From CALXVA01 sp944393025 (lineage in GTDB: Bacteria; Bacillota; Clostridia; TANB77; CAG-508): a DNA stretch of 64,000 bases. A program made the position numbers and the translations under genes. Below are positions 33,282 through 42,088 of this stretch, piece by piece (position 1 is the stretch's first letter; the number at the start of each line of letters is the position of its first letter). The notes under the pieces are model-generated. The model was not told where the DNA came from. It did not search any database and saw nothing but the letters and a program-made list of their open reading frames with translations. The stretch lies in the NCBI GenBank assembly GCA_963931445.1, contig OZ007016.1, forward strand, positions 1,426,001-1,490,000. Direction: 5' to 3'.

Positions 33282-34484
33282 TTATTCAACAATTTCTGAA
33301 ACAACTCCAGAACCTACTGTTCTACCACCTTCACGGATAGCAAATCTTAGTCCTTTTTCAATAGCTATTGGAGTAATAAGTTCAACTGTCATATCTATGT
33401 TATCACCTGGCATAACCATTTCTGTTCCAGCTGCTAATTCAATAACACCTGTAACATCTGTTGTTCTAAAATAGAATTGTGGTCTGTAACCATTAAAGAA
33501 TGGTGTATGACGTCCACCTTCTTCTTTTGTTAGAACATATACTTGTGCTTTGAATTTTGTATGTGGTTTAATTGTTCCTGGTTTTGCTAAAACTTGACCT
33601 CTTTCGATGTCTTCTCTGTTAATACCTCTTAAAAGAACACCTATATTGTCTCCAGCTTCAGCTTGGTCTAATAATTTTCTAAACATTTCTACACCAGTAA
33701 CAACTGTTTTCTTAGATTCTTTAGAAAGACCAACAATTTCAACTTCATCTTGAAGTTTAACTGTTCCTCTCTCTACTCTACCTGTAGCAACTGTTCCTCT
33801 ACCTGTAATTGTAAATACATCTTCAACAGGCATTAAGAATGGTTGATCTACTGGTCTTTCTGGTGTTGGTATATAACTATCAACTGCATCCATTAATTCT
33901 TTCATTGGAGCATATACTTCATCATTTGGATCTTTAGAATCACTTTCTAATACTTTTAGTGATGATCCTTTTACAACTGGAATTTCATCTCCTGGGAAAC
34001 CATATTCTGTTAATAGGTCTCTAACTTCCATTTCAACTAATTCTAATAATTCTGGGTCATCAACCATATCGCATTTATTTAAGTAAACAACGATATATTT
34101 AACACCAACTTGTCTAGCAAGTAATATGTGCTCTCTTGTTTGTGGCATTGGACCATCAGCTGCAGAAACAACTAATATAGCACCATCCATTTGAGCAGCA
34201 CCAGTGATCATGTTTTTTACATAATCTGCGTGTCCTGGGCAGTCAACATGTGCATAATGTCTGTTTTCTGTTTCATATTCAACATGAGCTGTGTTAATTG
34301 TAATTCCTCTTTCTTTTTCTTCTGGAGCACTATCGATTTGATCGTATGCTTCATATTGAGCTTTACCAAATAATGCTAAATATTTAGTAATAGCTGCTGT
34401 TGTTGTTGTTTTACCATGGTCAACATGTCCGATTGTACCAATGTTAACATGTGGTTTTGTTCTTTCAAATTTAGCTTTAGCCAT
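33282..34484 (-). CDS. tuf: Elongation factor Tu
   Basis: EF-Tu carries aminoacyl-tRNA to the ribosome. The 400-residue product has all GTPase motifs (GHVDHGKTTTT, DCPGHADYVKNM, NKCDMVDD) and the conserved domain 2 and 3 regions, for example GRGTVATGRVERG and HTPFFNGYRPQFYFRTTDVTG. The start at 34484 follows AAAGGAGG; an in-frame extension to 34526 is not family-like. It is the last gene of the str region but is separated from fusA by 409 bases that hold its own promoter and a palindromic element. Confidence 0.99.
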   Translation of the reverse strand: MAKAKFERTKPHVNIGTIGHVDHGKTTTTAAITKYLALFGKAQYEAYDQIDSAPEEKERGITINTAHVEYETENRHYAHVDCPGHADYVKNMITGAAQMDGAILVVSAADGPMPQTREHILLARQVGVKYIVVYLNKCDMVDDPELLELVEMEVRDLLTEYGFPGDEIPVVKGSSLKVLESDSKDPNDEVYAPMKELMDAVDSYIPTPERPVDQPFLMPVEDVFTITGRGTVATGRVERGTVKLQDEVEIVGLSKESKKTVVTGVEMFRKLLDQAEAGDNIGVLLRGINREDIERGQVLAKPGTIKPHTKFKAQVYVLTKEEGGRHTPFFNGYRPQFYFRTTDVTGVIELAAGTEMVMPGDNIDMTVELITPIAIEKGLRFAIREGGRTVGSGVVSEIVE

Positions 34485-34569
34485 TTTTAAATCCTCCTTT
34501 AAATTTTGGAAATTACTTATTTCCATATTTTATATTTTAAAATTAAAATCTAATTATTTTAACACTTGC

Positions 34570-34598
34570 ATTGTATAACATTTTTTATAAAAAAGCAA
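34570..34598 (-). promoter_or_regulatory. Promoter of tuf
   Basis: On minus, TTGCTT at 34598-34593, a 17-base spacer and TACAAT at 34575-34570 lie ~90 bases before tuf. This gives tuf transcription independent of fusA. Confidence 0.7.
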
Positions 34599-34781
34599 GA
34601 GTTTATTTGTTTTTTTATTTTCTACTAGAATAAAATTATAGATATAATCTTATTTATAGTTTGTATATTTCTAGACAAACGGATTTTAAATTCATAAATT
34701 TTACTTAGTGTACATTAAATAAATTTAAAATGAATTTCTCTACTGTAAATAAATATCTTTTTAATTTCTAATTCAAAAAAG

Positions 34782-34880
34782 AAACGAGTATTACAAGGCA
34801 AAATTTAGTAAAAAACCGGAGGCGTACTTGGTGTACGCTAAGGATTTTTTATCTAAATTTTAACGCAGTAAGACGAAGTT
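34782..34880. repeat. Palindromic repeat, fusA-tuf copy
   Basis: This 99-base element starts AAACGAGTATTACAAGGC and ends ACGCAGTAAGACGAAGTT. Its inner arms AAAATTTAG/CTAAATTTT and AAAAAACC/GGATTTTTT enclose a perfect centre GCGTAC-TTGGT-GTACGC. The ends match spacer copy B (2783-2879) closely, in opposite orientation. It begins 14 bases beyond the fusA stop and would form a hairpin in the fusA transcript. Confidence 0.75.
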
Positions 34881-34893
34881 AATTTTTTTGAAT

Positions 34894-36975
34894 TTAGTCT
34901 TTTTTAGCTCTACTAGCTACTATATTGTCTAATATAGATTTTGGAACTTCATCATAATGTGATGGCTCCATAGAATATGTTCCTCTACCTTGAGTTTTAG
35001 AACGCAAATCTGTTGCATATCCAAACATTTCAGATAATGGAATAAATGCTCTAATAACTTGGTTTCCACCTTCTGCATCCATTCCTTCTAATCTTCCTCT
35101 TCTAGAGTTTATATCTCCAATAACATCTCCCATATATTCTTCTGGTACTGTTATTTCTACTTTCATTATTGGCTCTAAAATAACTGATTTAGCTTGTTTA
35201 CATCCTTCTTTAAATGCCATAGATCCAGCAATTTTAAATGCCATTTCTGAAGAGTCAACTTCATGGTATGAACCATCTACTAGAGTAGCTTTAAAATCTA
35301 TAACTGGATAACCTGCAAGTACACCTGTTTCAGCAGCTTCTCTAATTCCTTCTTCAATTGGTTTAATATATTCTTTTGGAACAACACCACCAACAATTTT
35401 GCTCTCAAATTCTATACCTTTTCCTGGTTCTAATGGTTCCATTTCTAACCAAACATGACCATATTGTCCACGACCACCAGATTGACGAATAAACTTTCCT
35501 TCTACTTTAACTTTATTTCTAATTGTTTCTTTATATGAAACTTGTGGTTTACCTACTGTACACTCTACTTTAAATTCTCTTTTTAATCTATCAACTATGA
35601 TATCTAGGTGTAACTCACCCATACCTGCTATAACAGTTTGACCTGTTTCATGATTTGTATATGTTTTAAATGTTGGATCTTCTTCAGCAAGCTTTGCTAA
35701 AGCAATTCCCATTTTTTCACTGTTTGCTTTGTCTTTTGGTTCTATAGCTATATCAATAACAGGTTCTGGGAATTCCATTGATTCAAGTATTATTGGATGA
35801 TTTGGATCACAAAGTGTATCACCTGTTGATACTTCTTTTAATCCAACAGCTGCTGCTATATCTCCAGCATATACTTTATCTATATCTTGTCTATGGTTAG
35901 AATGCATTAATAATATTCTTCCCATTCTATCTTTTTTACCCTTGTTAGCATTTAGGATTGTAGAACCAGCTTCTAATGTTCCAGAATATACTCTAAAGAA
36001 ACATAATTTTCCAACAAATGGATCTGTTGCTATTTTAAATGCTAATGCTGCAAATGGTTCTGTATCTGATGTTTTACTTATTGTTTCTTCTCCTTCTAAT
36101 GTAACACCTTTTATATCTGCAATATCTAATGGAGATGGCATAAAATCAACAACTGCATTTAATAATTCTTGAACACCTTTATTTTTGTATGATGAACCAC
36201 ATACTACTGGAACTATTTTATTATTTATTGTTCCTAATCTTAATCCTTTTTTGATTTCTTCTTCTGATAAAGCACCTTCATCTAAATACTTCATCATCAA
36301 TTCATCATCTTGCTCAGCTGCAGCTTCAACCATTTTATCTCTATATTCTTCTGCTTGAGCTTTTAATTCTTCTGGAATTTCTCCTTCTTCTATTTCTTTT
36401 CCTAAATCATCTTTATGGATAAAAGCTCTCATTTTAATTAGGTCAACTATACCTTTAAAGTTATCTTCTGCACCAATTGGTAATTGAATTGGAACAGCAT
36501 TTGCTTTTAATCTATCTTTTAATTGAGATACACAAAGCATAAAGTTAGCTCCTGTTATATCCATTTTATTTACATATACCATTCTAGGAACTTGATATTT
36601 ATCAGCTTGTCTCCAAACTGTTTCAGTTTGTGGTTGAACTCCACCTTTTGCTGCTAATACTGTAACAGCACCATCAAGTACTCTTAAAGATCTTTGAACT
36701 TCAACAGTAAAGTCAACATGTCCTGGAGTATCTATTATATTTATTCTATGTCCTAACCATTGGCAAGTTGTAGCAGCAGAAGTAATAGTTATACCTCTTT
36801 CTTGCTCTTGTACCATCCAGTCCATTGTAGCTTCACCCTCATGAACTTCACCTATTTTATGAGTTTTACCTGTATAGAATAAAATTCTTTCTGTAGTTGT
36901 AGTTTTACCTGCATCTATGTGAGCCATTATTCCTATATTTCTTGTTTTTTCTAAAGGAAACTCTCTTTCAGCCAT
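34894..36975 (-). CDS. fusA: Elongation factor G
   Basis: EF-G drives translocation on the ribosome and, with RRF, recycling. The 693-residue product has the GTPase motifs AHIDAGKTTTTERIL, DTPGHVDFTVEVQRSLRVLDG (shown in part) and NKMDITGANF, and the domain IV loop region QSGGRGQYGHVWLEMEP. It is of standard length with no insertion. It lies 18 bases after rpsG, in the canonical rpsL-rpsG-fusA-tuf order. A TCCTCCT complement before the start gives a strong ribosome site. Confidence 0.99.
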   Translation of the reverse strand: MAEREFPLEKTRNIGIMAHIDAGKTTTTERILFYTGKTHKIGEVHEGEATMDWMVQEQERGITITSAATTCQWLGHRINIIDTPGHVDFTVEVQRSLRVLDGAVTVLAAKGGVQPQTETVWRQADKYQVPRMVYVNKMDITGANFMLCVSQLKDRLKANAVPIQLPIGAEDNFKGIVDLIKMRAFIHKDDLGKEIEEGEIPEELKAQAEEYRDKMVEAAAEQDDELMMKYLDEGALSEEEIKKGLRLGTINNKIVPVVCGSSYKNKGVQELLNAVVDFMPSPLDIADIKGVTLEGEETISKTSDTEPFAALAFKIATDPFVGKLCFFRVYSGTLEAGSTILNANKGKKDRMGRILLMHSNHRQDIDKVYAGDIAAAVGLKEVSTGDTLCDPNHPIILESMEFPEPVIDIAIEPKDKANSEKMGIALAKLAEEDPTFKTYTNHETGQTVIAGMGELHLDIIVDRLKREFKVECTVGKPQVSYKETIRNKVKVEGKFIRQSGGRGQYGHVWLEMEPLEPGKGIEFESKIVGGVVPKEYIKPIEEGIREAAETGVLAGYPVIDFKATLVDGSYHEVDSSEMAFKIAGSMAFKEGCKQAKSVILEPIMKVEITVPEEYMGDVIGDINSRRGRLEGMDAEGGNQVIRAFIPLSEMFGYATDLRSKTQGRGTYSMEPSHYDEVPKSILDNIVASRAKKD

Positions 36976-36993
36976 TTTTATCCTCCTTTTATT

Positions 36994-37464
36994 TTAGAAT
37001 TTGTAATGAGCAAATGCCTTATTAGCTTCTGCCATTCTATGCATATCTTCTTTTTTCTTGAATGCTCCACCATTTCCTGCTACAGCATCCATTATTTCAG
37101 CTGCTAATTTTTGAGCCATAGTTTTTTCATGTCTATTTCTAGCATATATAACTAACCATCTTAAACCTAAAGTTTGTCTTCTTTCTGGTCTAATTTCTAT
37201 TGGAACTTGGTAAGTAGCTCCACCAATTCTTCTTGCTTTTACTTCAAGAACTGGCATTACATTTTCAAGAGCTGCTTCAAATACTTCTAATGGATCTTTT
37301 TGTTCTTTTTCTTTTATTATATTAAAAGCATCATAAACTATTGATTGAGCAACTGTTTTTTTACCGTCTAACATAACATTGTTAATTAATTTTGTAACAA
37401 CTTTGCTATTATATATTGGATCTGGTAAAACATCTCTTTTTGCTATAATTCCTCTTCTTGGCAC
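36994..37464 (-). CDS. rpsG: 30S ribosomal protein S7
   Basis: S7 nucleates assembly of the 30S head and binds 16S rRNA. The 156-residue product matches throughout: MPRRGIIAKRDVLPDPIYNS at the start, then NVMLDGKK, PVLEVKARRIGGATYQVP and RHEKTMAQKLAAEIMDA, and the end HRMAEANKAFAHYKF. It is of standard length. It is separated from rpsL by 325 bases, unusually far for this pair; most of that gap is occupied by a long palindrome. Confidence 0.99.
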   Translation of the reverse strand: MPRRGIIAKRDVLPDPIYNSKVVTKLINNVMLDGKKTVAQSIVYDAFNIIKEKEQKDPLEVFEAALENVMPVLEVKARRIGGATYQVPIEIRPERRQTLGLRWLVIYARNRHEKTMAQKLAAEIMDAVAGNGGAFKKKEDMHRMAEANKAFAHYKF

Positions 37465-37662
37465 TATTCTTCACTCCTTTTCTTGATATTATTTTTAAAA
37501 ATATCTTTTTGGTATTTAAAAAAATACCTAAAGTTACTCTGAAAAGTTTAAACTTTTCCGTATAGTGCTATATATTCTATTATAAATTTAAGTACCTTAA
37601 ATTAGTAATTTCATATATTGCACCATTTAACCTAAAATTGCCTATTTTATACTTAAGGCTCT

Positions 37663-37790
37663 GTAAAATAAAGCAAAAGTGGTATATTGCTAGGAAAGCA
37701 AATAAATTTTTTTAAAGATAATACGTTTGTATATCGAGAAAAAATTTATGCAGCTTGACAACGCAAGATGCCGCTTTTCATTTATTTTAC
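37663..37790. repeat. Long nested palindrome between rpsL and rpsG
   Basis: Outer arms GTAAAATAAA (37663-37672) and TTTATTTTAC (37781-37790) are followed inward by AAAAGTGGTAT/ATGCCGCTTTT. Arms rich in AAATTTTTT/AAAAAATTT come next, and a centre ATAC-GTTT-GTAT. It touches the last base of the rpsL stop. Its layout is like the ~100-base family at 34782 but with different end sequence, so it may be a second subfamily. The rest of the 37465-37789 gap shows nothing else. Confidence 0.65.
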
Positions 37791-38203
37791 TATTTTTTAG
37801 GTTTTTTAGCTCCATACTTAGATCTTCCTTGCATTCTGTCTTTAACACCTGCTGTATCTAATGTTCCTCTAATTATATGGTATCTAACACCTGGAAGGTC
37901 TTTTACTCTTCCTCCTCTTATTAGAACAACACTATGCTCTTGTAAGTTATGACCTATACCTGGAATATATGAAGTTACTTCATATCCGTTTGAAAGTCTA
38001 ACCCTAGCAACTTTTCTTAATGCTGAGTTTGGTTTCTTTGGTGTTACTGTTTTTACAACTGTACAAACACCTCTTTTTTGTGGAGATCTTTTATTTGTTA
38101 GTCTCTTATTTCTAGAGTTGTAACCATGTTGTAAAGCTGGTGCTGTAGATTTTGTTGTAGAACTTTTTCTACCTTTTCTTACTAATTGATTAATTGTTGG
38201 CAC
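37790..38203 (-). CDS. rpsL: 30S ribosomal protein S12
   Basis: S12 sits at the decoding centre and is the site of streptomycin resistance mutations. The 137-residue product has PTINQLVRKGR, the loop TPKKPNSALRKVARVRLSNG and the conserved GVRYHIIRGTLD. The two key lysines in TPKKPNS and GRVKDLPGVRYH are the streptomycin-sensitive type. The start is GTG with AAGAGGTG upstream. It leads the str operon under its own promoter. Confidence 0.99.
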   Translation of the reverse strand: MPTINQLVRKGRKSSTTKSTAPALQHGYNSRNKRLTNKRSPQKRGVCTVVKTVTPKKPNSALRKVARVRLSNGYEVTSYIPGIGHNLQEHSVVLIRGGRVKDLPGVRYHIIRGTLDTAGVKDRMQGRSKYGAKKPKK

Positions 38204-38231
38204 TTAAATTTCACCTCTTTTCAAAATAAAA

Positions 38232-38264
38232 TACCGCTAGTACAGCTATTTTATACTAACGGTA
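38232..38264 (-). promoter_or_regulatory. Inverted repeat at the str-operon start point
   Basis: TACCGCTAGTA (38232-38242) and TACTAACGGTA (38254-38264) pair at ten of eleven positions. On minus it is followed by TTTTATTTT, so it resembles a terminator or attenuator. However, its upstream arm begins about where transcription should start (just after the -10 at 38272-38267), so a DNA operator is equally possible. Confidence 0.45.
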
Positions 38265-38266
38265 AT

Positions 38267-38295
38267 ATTTTATCATTTTTTTACTTATCTGTCAA
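38267..38295 (-). promoter_or_regulatory. Promoter of the str operon (rpsL)
   Basis: On minus, a perfect TTGACA at 38295-38290, a 17-base spacer and TAAAAT at 38272-38267 lie ~65 bases before rpsL. The same -35/-10 combination as rRNA P2 fits a strong growth-related promoter. Confidence 0.85.
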
Positions 38296-38406
38296 TGGTT
38301 TGTAAGCATTATTTCTAGCTTTTTAAATTAACATATTTTATGTGCTACTACAAATTTAATTATTAATTTTTAATCTCTAGGTACTTAAATTTTCCCTCAT
38401 TTCATC

Positions 38407-40272
38407 TTATCTAGCCTCATCATCTCTTGTTTCTTCTATATCTTTAGGTTCTCTAGGTGTTGAAAATTTTCCTTTACTTCCCCCTGAAAATTTAATTTCA
38501 TCTTTGAAGCTCTTCTTTTGAGTTTTTTCTGATATCTTTTGACTTAATTTTCCTAATTCTTCTAATGAAAATCCTCCTCTTTGAAGTTGCTTATAAAATT
38601 CTTTTTTATCAAATCCTTCTGTATCTTTTTCATCCATATAAAACTTATATGCATCTTCGATTGATAGATGATCTTTGCTCATATGTTCTAACTCTTGAGC
38701 TGTATATTTTGGTTTTGCATTATATTTAAATTCTTCTGGTTTTCCAGCTTCTAATTTTGGTTGTCTTAAACTATCTAATAATCTACCGAAAAATCCTTTT
38801 TCTTTAATATATCCTGCAATATCAAATTTATCATCATATTTTGCAAGTCTTTTTATATCTCTTTTAATATTTTTTGGTAAATCTGATTTTTTACAACCTG
38901 TTAAGTCGTAAACTATATCAATATAACCTTTGCTTTCATCTAATTGCTTTTTTACCCCATCTTCTAATAATTCTTTATATCTTTTCTCTTCTTGAGTTCC
39001 ATTTTTTTCATCGTATTCTCTAAGTATTGCAATTAAATTTCTGTCTGTAACTTCATAAGCTCCATCAAATCCCATATTTTTATCAAATTCGTTACACTTT
39101 TTTGTAGTTTTGAAATCTCTATAGTATTTCTTTAACCCTTCTACTTTTATTTCATTTCCACTTTTATCTGTAATGGTATATATAGGTTTTTTATTCTCAA
39201 ATCTTAAATAAATAGATTGTATTTCAATTCCTTGTGGCTGTGGCTGTGGTTGTGGTTGTGGCTGTGGCTGTGGTTGTGGTTGTGGTTGTGGCTGTGGTTG
39301 TGGTTGTGGCTGTGGTTGTGGTTGTGGCTGTGGTTGTGGTTGTGGCTGTGGTTGTGGTTGTGGTTGTGGTTGTGGCTGTGGTTGTGGTTGTGGTTGTGGT
39401 TGTGGCTGTGGTTGTGGTTGTGGTTGTGGTTGTGGCTGTGGTTGTGGTTGTGGCTGTGGTTGTGGCTGTGGTTGTGGCTGTGGTTGTGGTTGTGGCTGTG
39501 GTTGTGGCTGTGGCTGTGGCTGTGATCTTCTTCTTTCATCTAACATCATAGCAATCTTTGAACCTACTTTAATATCTTGTTCTGTTTTTTCTGGCATTTG
39601 AGATTTTATTTCTGCTAATGTCTTTCCATCAACTAATTGTTCACACATAGCATTATCTATATTTATTTGTTTTTGTAATAATTGCATAACATCTTCTGGA
39701 GCTTCCATAAGAGGTGTTTCCATTTCTGCTTGTAAAGCAAATTGATTTTTAGAAAAATTTTCTTGATTTCTTGCATACTTCTCTTTGTATTCTTCTAAAA
39801 CTCTAGATGCATGAGCTTTTTGTTCTTGTGTTGCATTTGGATTATTTAAGGCATTGTAACAATATCCTTGCATTTCTTGAATTTCTTTTAACTCATTATC
39901 TAATTGTTCTGCTACTCTTCCAAGTTCTTGTCTTCTTTTTATTATTTCATCATTTTGACTTTTGTTAGCCATTAATTCGTCTAATAATTCTTGTCTTTTA
40001 TCTCTATGTTGTTTTATTTCTTCTATTTTTGGTAAATTTGAAATAATTGTTTCAAGATTTTCTTGAGCATTTTCATTTTCCTTAATATAATCTTTTCTGT
40101 CTTTAACTATTTTTCTATATTCTTCTGAAGTTTCGTCTCTTATTCCAGCTAACTTTCTTGCGTATTCCTCTTGTTTAGATTTTAATTCTTGTTGAATATT
40201 ATCAACAGTTAAATTTGGCATTTTACTTTTATATTCCTCATATTTTTCTTCCCATCTTTGTTTTTGAGCCAT
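38407..40272 (-). CDS. Coiled-coil protein with a ~49-unit Pro-Gln repeat, function unknown
   Basis: This 621-residue protein is one I do not recognise. Residues 1-~245 are charged and helical with strong coiled-coil character (EKYEEYKSKM, ...RRQELGRVAEQLDNELKEIQ). Residues ~248-345 are an uninterrupted Pro-Gln dipeptide repeat. The C-terminal ~275 residues are a charged globular-looking region (YLRFENKKPIYTITDKSG, ...EFDKNMGFDGAYEVTDRNL, ...FFGRLLDSLRQPKLE). No signal peptide or membrane helix is seen, so it is probably cytoplasmic. It stands alone between the str promoter region and trmFO with a good ribosome site. The repeat could act as a stiff spacer between two domains. The repeat also opens other reading frames on both strands that are not genes. 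Confidence 0.85.
   Translation of the reverse strand: MAQKQRWEEKYEEYKSKMPNLTVDNIQQELKSKQEEYARKLAGIRDETSEEYRKIVKDRKDYIKENENAQENLETIISNLPKIEEIKQHRDKRQELLDELMANKSQNDEIIKRRQELGRVAEQLDNELKEIQEMQGYCYNALNNPNATQEQKAHASRVLEEYKEKYARNQENFSKNQFALQAEMETPLMEAPEDVMQLLQKQINIDNAMCEQLVDGKTLAEIKSQMPEKTEQDIKVGSKIAMMLDERRRSQPQPQPQPQPQPQPQPQPQPQPQPQPQPQPQPQPQPQPQPQPQPQPQPQPQPQPQPQPQPQPQPQPQPQPQPQPQPQPQPQPQPQPQPQPQPQPQPQGIEIQSIYLRFENKKPIYTITDKSGNEIKVEGLKKYYRDFKTTKKCNEFDKNMGFDGAYEVTDRNLIAILREYDEKNGTQEEKRYKELLEDGVKKQLDESKGYIDIVYDLTGCKKSDLPKNIKRDIKRLAKYDDKFDIAGYIKEKGFFGRLLDSLRQPKLEAGKPEEFKYNAKPKYTAQELEHMSKDHLSIEDAYKFYMDEKDTEGFDKKEFYKQLQRGGFSLEELGKLSQKISEKTQKKSFKDEIKFSGGSKGKFSTPREPKDIEETRDDEAR
39232..39524. repeat. Hexanucleotide tandem repeat inside the Pro-Gln protein gene
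   Basis: About 49 units of GTGGTT or GTGGCT (plus strand) run without a break. The two unit types differ only in the third base of the proline-flanking Gln/Pro codons, so the protein is unchanged. Because the unit is six bases, expansion or contraction keeps the frame. Confidence 0.95.
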
Positions 40273-40444
40273 ATAAAATCCTCCTTTTATTTTTCTCTTT
40301 TATCACTCGTTTTATTATATCATAAAATAATATTTTTTGCAATGTTTTTATGTAAATCTTGTTATATATTCAAACTATACCATGAATATATAATACTATT
40401 CTTTTTTTGTTTTTTCCATATTTTTTATTAAATGTTATATAATT

Positions 40445-41866
40445 TTAATACTTTTGTAATATTTTTGTAATATTTTGCATTATTCTCAATTTTTCTAATG
40501 CTCTATCTGCTAACTTACCATATTTTTCTTTTTTATCTTTAATCTTTTCTTCTAAATCTGGTAATATTCCAAAATTTGCATTCATTGGTTGAAAATTCTT
40601 ATTCGGTGTTGCAATATATTTTGATAAAGCACCTATCATTGTTTCTTGTGGAAAAATAATCTTTTCTATTTCATTATTGTTTTCACCCGTTTCAAACTTT
40701 TTAATTGCATTTAGTCCAGCAACTAATCCAGAAGCAATAGATTCAACATATCCTTCTACTCCTGTAATTTGACCTGCAAAAAATATATTTTCATTTTTTC
40801 TTAAATTATATGTTTCATCTAAAAGTTCAGGTGAATTTATAAAAGTATTTCTGTGCATTACACCATATTTTGTAAATTCTGCATTTTCTAAACCTGGTAT
40901 TAACCTAAATACTCTTTTTTGTTCTCCAAATTTTAAATTAGTTTGGAAACCTACCATATTAAATAAATTACCTTTGCTATTATCTTGTCTTAATTGAACT
41001 ATTGCATATGGTCTTTTTCCTGTTCTTGGATCTGTAAAACCAACTGGTTTTAATGGTCCAAATCTTAATGTATCTATTCCTCTTTTTGCCATAACTTCTA
41101 TTGGCATACATCCTTCAAATATTTCTTTTTTTTCAAAATTATGCAATTCTACAACTTCTGCATTTACAAGTTCATTACAAAATTTTTCATATTCTTCTTT
41201 ATTCATAGGAAGATTAATATAATTATTTTCTGTATCTTCACTTATTCTTTTTTTCCAACTTTCTATTTCTTCATCTTTTTCCCTTTCTTGTTTATATCTG
41301 TCTCCCCAAAAAGCTATATTCATATTTATAGATTCTTTTTCTATTATCGGTGCTGCAGCATCATAAAAATGAAGTCCTTGGCTACCTGTAAGTTCAATTA
41401 TCTCTTTAGATAAGCTATCTGAAGTAAGTGGACCTGTAGCTATAATTACTATTCCGTTTTTAGAAATTTCTTTTAGTGAAACATTATTTTCATTTTTTCC
41501 TACTTCTTTCCTTATAATTTCCACATTTTTTAAACTTTTTATTTTATCAGTTATTATTTTTGAAAATTCTTCTCTATCTACTGCTAATGCCTGTCCTGCT
41601 GGAACTGCTACTTCATCTGCTGTTTTTATTAATAGAGAATCTAATAATCTTAATTCTTCTTTTAAAAGTCCACAAGCATTTGTATGTAAATTAGATTTAA
41701 AAGAATTACTACATACAATTTCAGCTAAATTCTCATTATTATGTGCTGGTGAAAATTTATTAGGTTTCATTTCATATAGTTTTACTTCTATTCCCTTTTT
41801 TGATATTTGGTATGCTGCTTCTGAACCTGCTAATCCTCCTCCTATTATAGATATATAATTTTCCAT
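40445..41866 (-). CDS. trmFO: Methylenetetrahydrofolate--tRNA-(uracil-5-)-methyltransferase
   Basis: TrmFO makes the T54 ribothymidine of tRNA, using folate and FAD. The 473-residue product begins ISIIGGGLAGSEAAYQISK (FAD-binding). It continues with the family segments NLAEIVCSNSFKSN, GLLKEELRLLDS, VPAGQALAVDREEFS, RFGPLKPVGFTDPRTGKRPY and FFAGQITGVEGYVES. I start it at the ATG at 41866: GGAGG is five bases upstream, while an in-frame TTG at 41878 overlaps it. It is often beside topA in Firmicutes; here topA is 6 kb upstream with several genes between. Confidence 0.97.
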   Translation of the reverse strand: MENYISIIGGGLAGSEAAYQISKKGIEVKLYEMKPNKFSPAHNNENLAEIVCSNSFKSNLHTNACGLLKEELRLLDSLLIKTADEVAVPAGQALAVDREEFSKIITDKIKSLKNVEIIRKEVGKNENNVSLKEISKNGIVIIATGPLTSDSLSKEIIELTGSQGLHFYDAAAPIIEKESINMNIAFWGDRYKQEREKDEEIESWKKRISEDTENNYINLPMNKEEYEKFCNELVNAEVVELHNFEKKEIFEGCMPIEVMAKRGIDTLRFGPLKPVGFTDPRTGKRPYAIVQLRQDNSKGNLFNMVGFQTNLKFGEQKRVFRLIPGLENAEFTKYGVMHRNTFINSPELLDETYNLRKNENIFFAGQITGVEGYVESIASGLVAGLNAIKKFETGENNNEIEKIIFPQETMIGALSKYIATPNKNFQPMNANFGILPDLEEKIKDKKEKYGKLADRALEKLRIMQNITKILQKY

Positions 41867-42018
41867 GTTTTCCTCCAAATTATTTTAATTTTTATATTTT
41901 CACATATTTTCATTATTTAATAATATTACTTTTTTTACTTATCTTTCTAGTTATATTACATAATTATATATTATTTTTCATATTTTTCAATATTTTATTT
42001 TTTGATTTATATTTATTA

Positions 42019-42062
42019 GAAGGCATATAATGTAGAATATTAATCCTACATTATATGCCTTC
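42019..42062. terminator. Strong hairpin downstream of the gene at 42089
   Basis: Perfect 17-base arms (42019-42035 with 42046-42062) around a ten-base loop. A T-run follows on plus; on minus the following bases are CTAATAAAT, a weaker tail. It probably ends transcription of the minus-strand gene above it. Confidence 0.7.
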
Positions 42063-42088
42063 TTTTTTAGATTTCAGATTTTAGAATC

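Noticed and set aside
39204..39551. Long open frames on both strands in the hexamer repeat, giving Leu-Trp, Val-rich or His-Ser/Asn-rich products
   Set aside because: They are by-products of the six-base repeat, which has no stops in several frames. The minus frame that continues as a full protein on both sides is the Pro-Gln gene.
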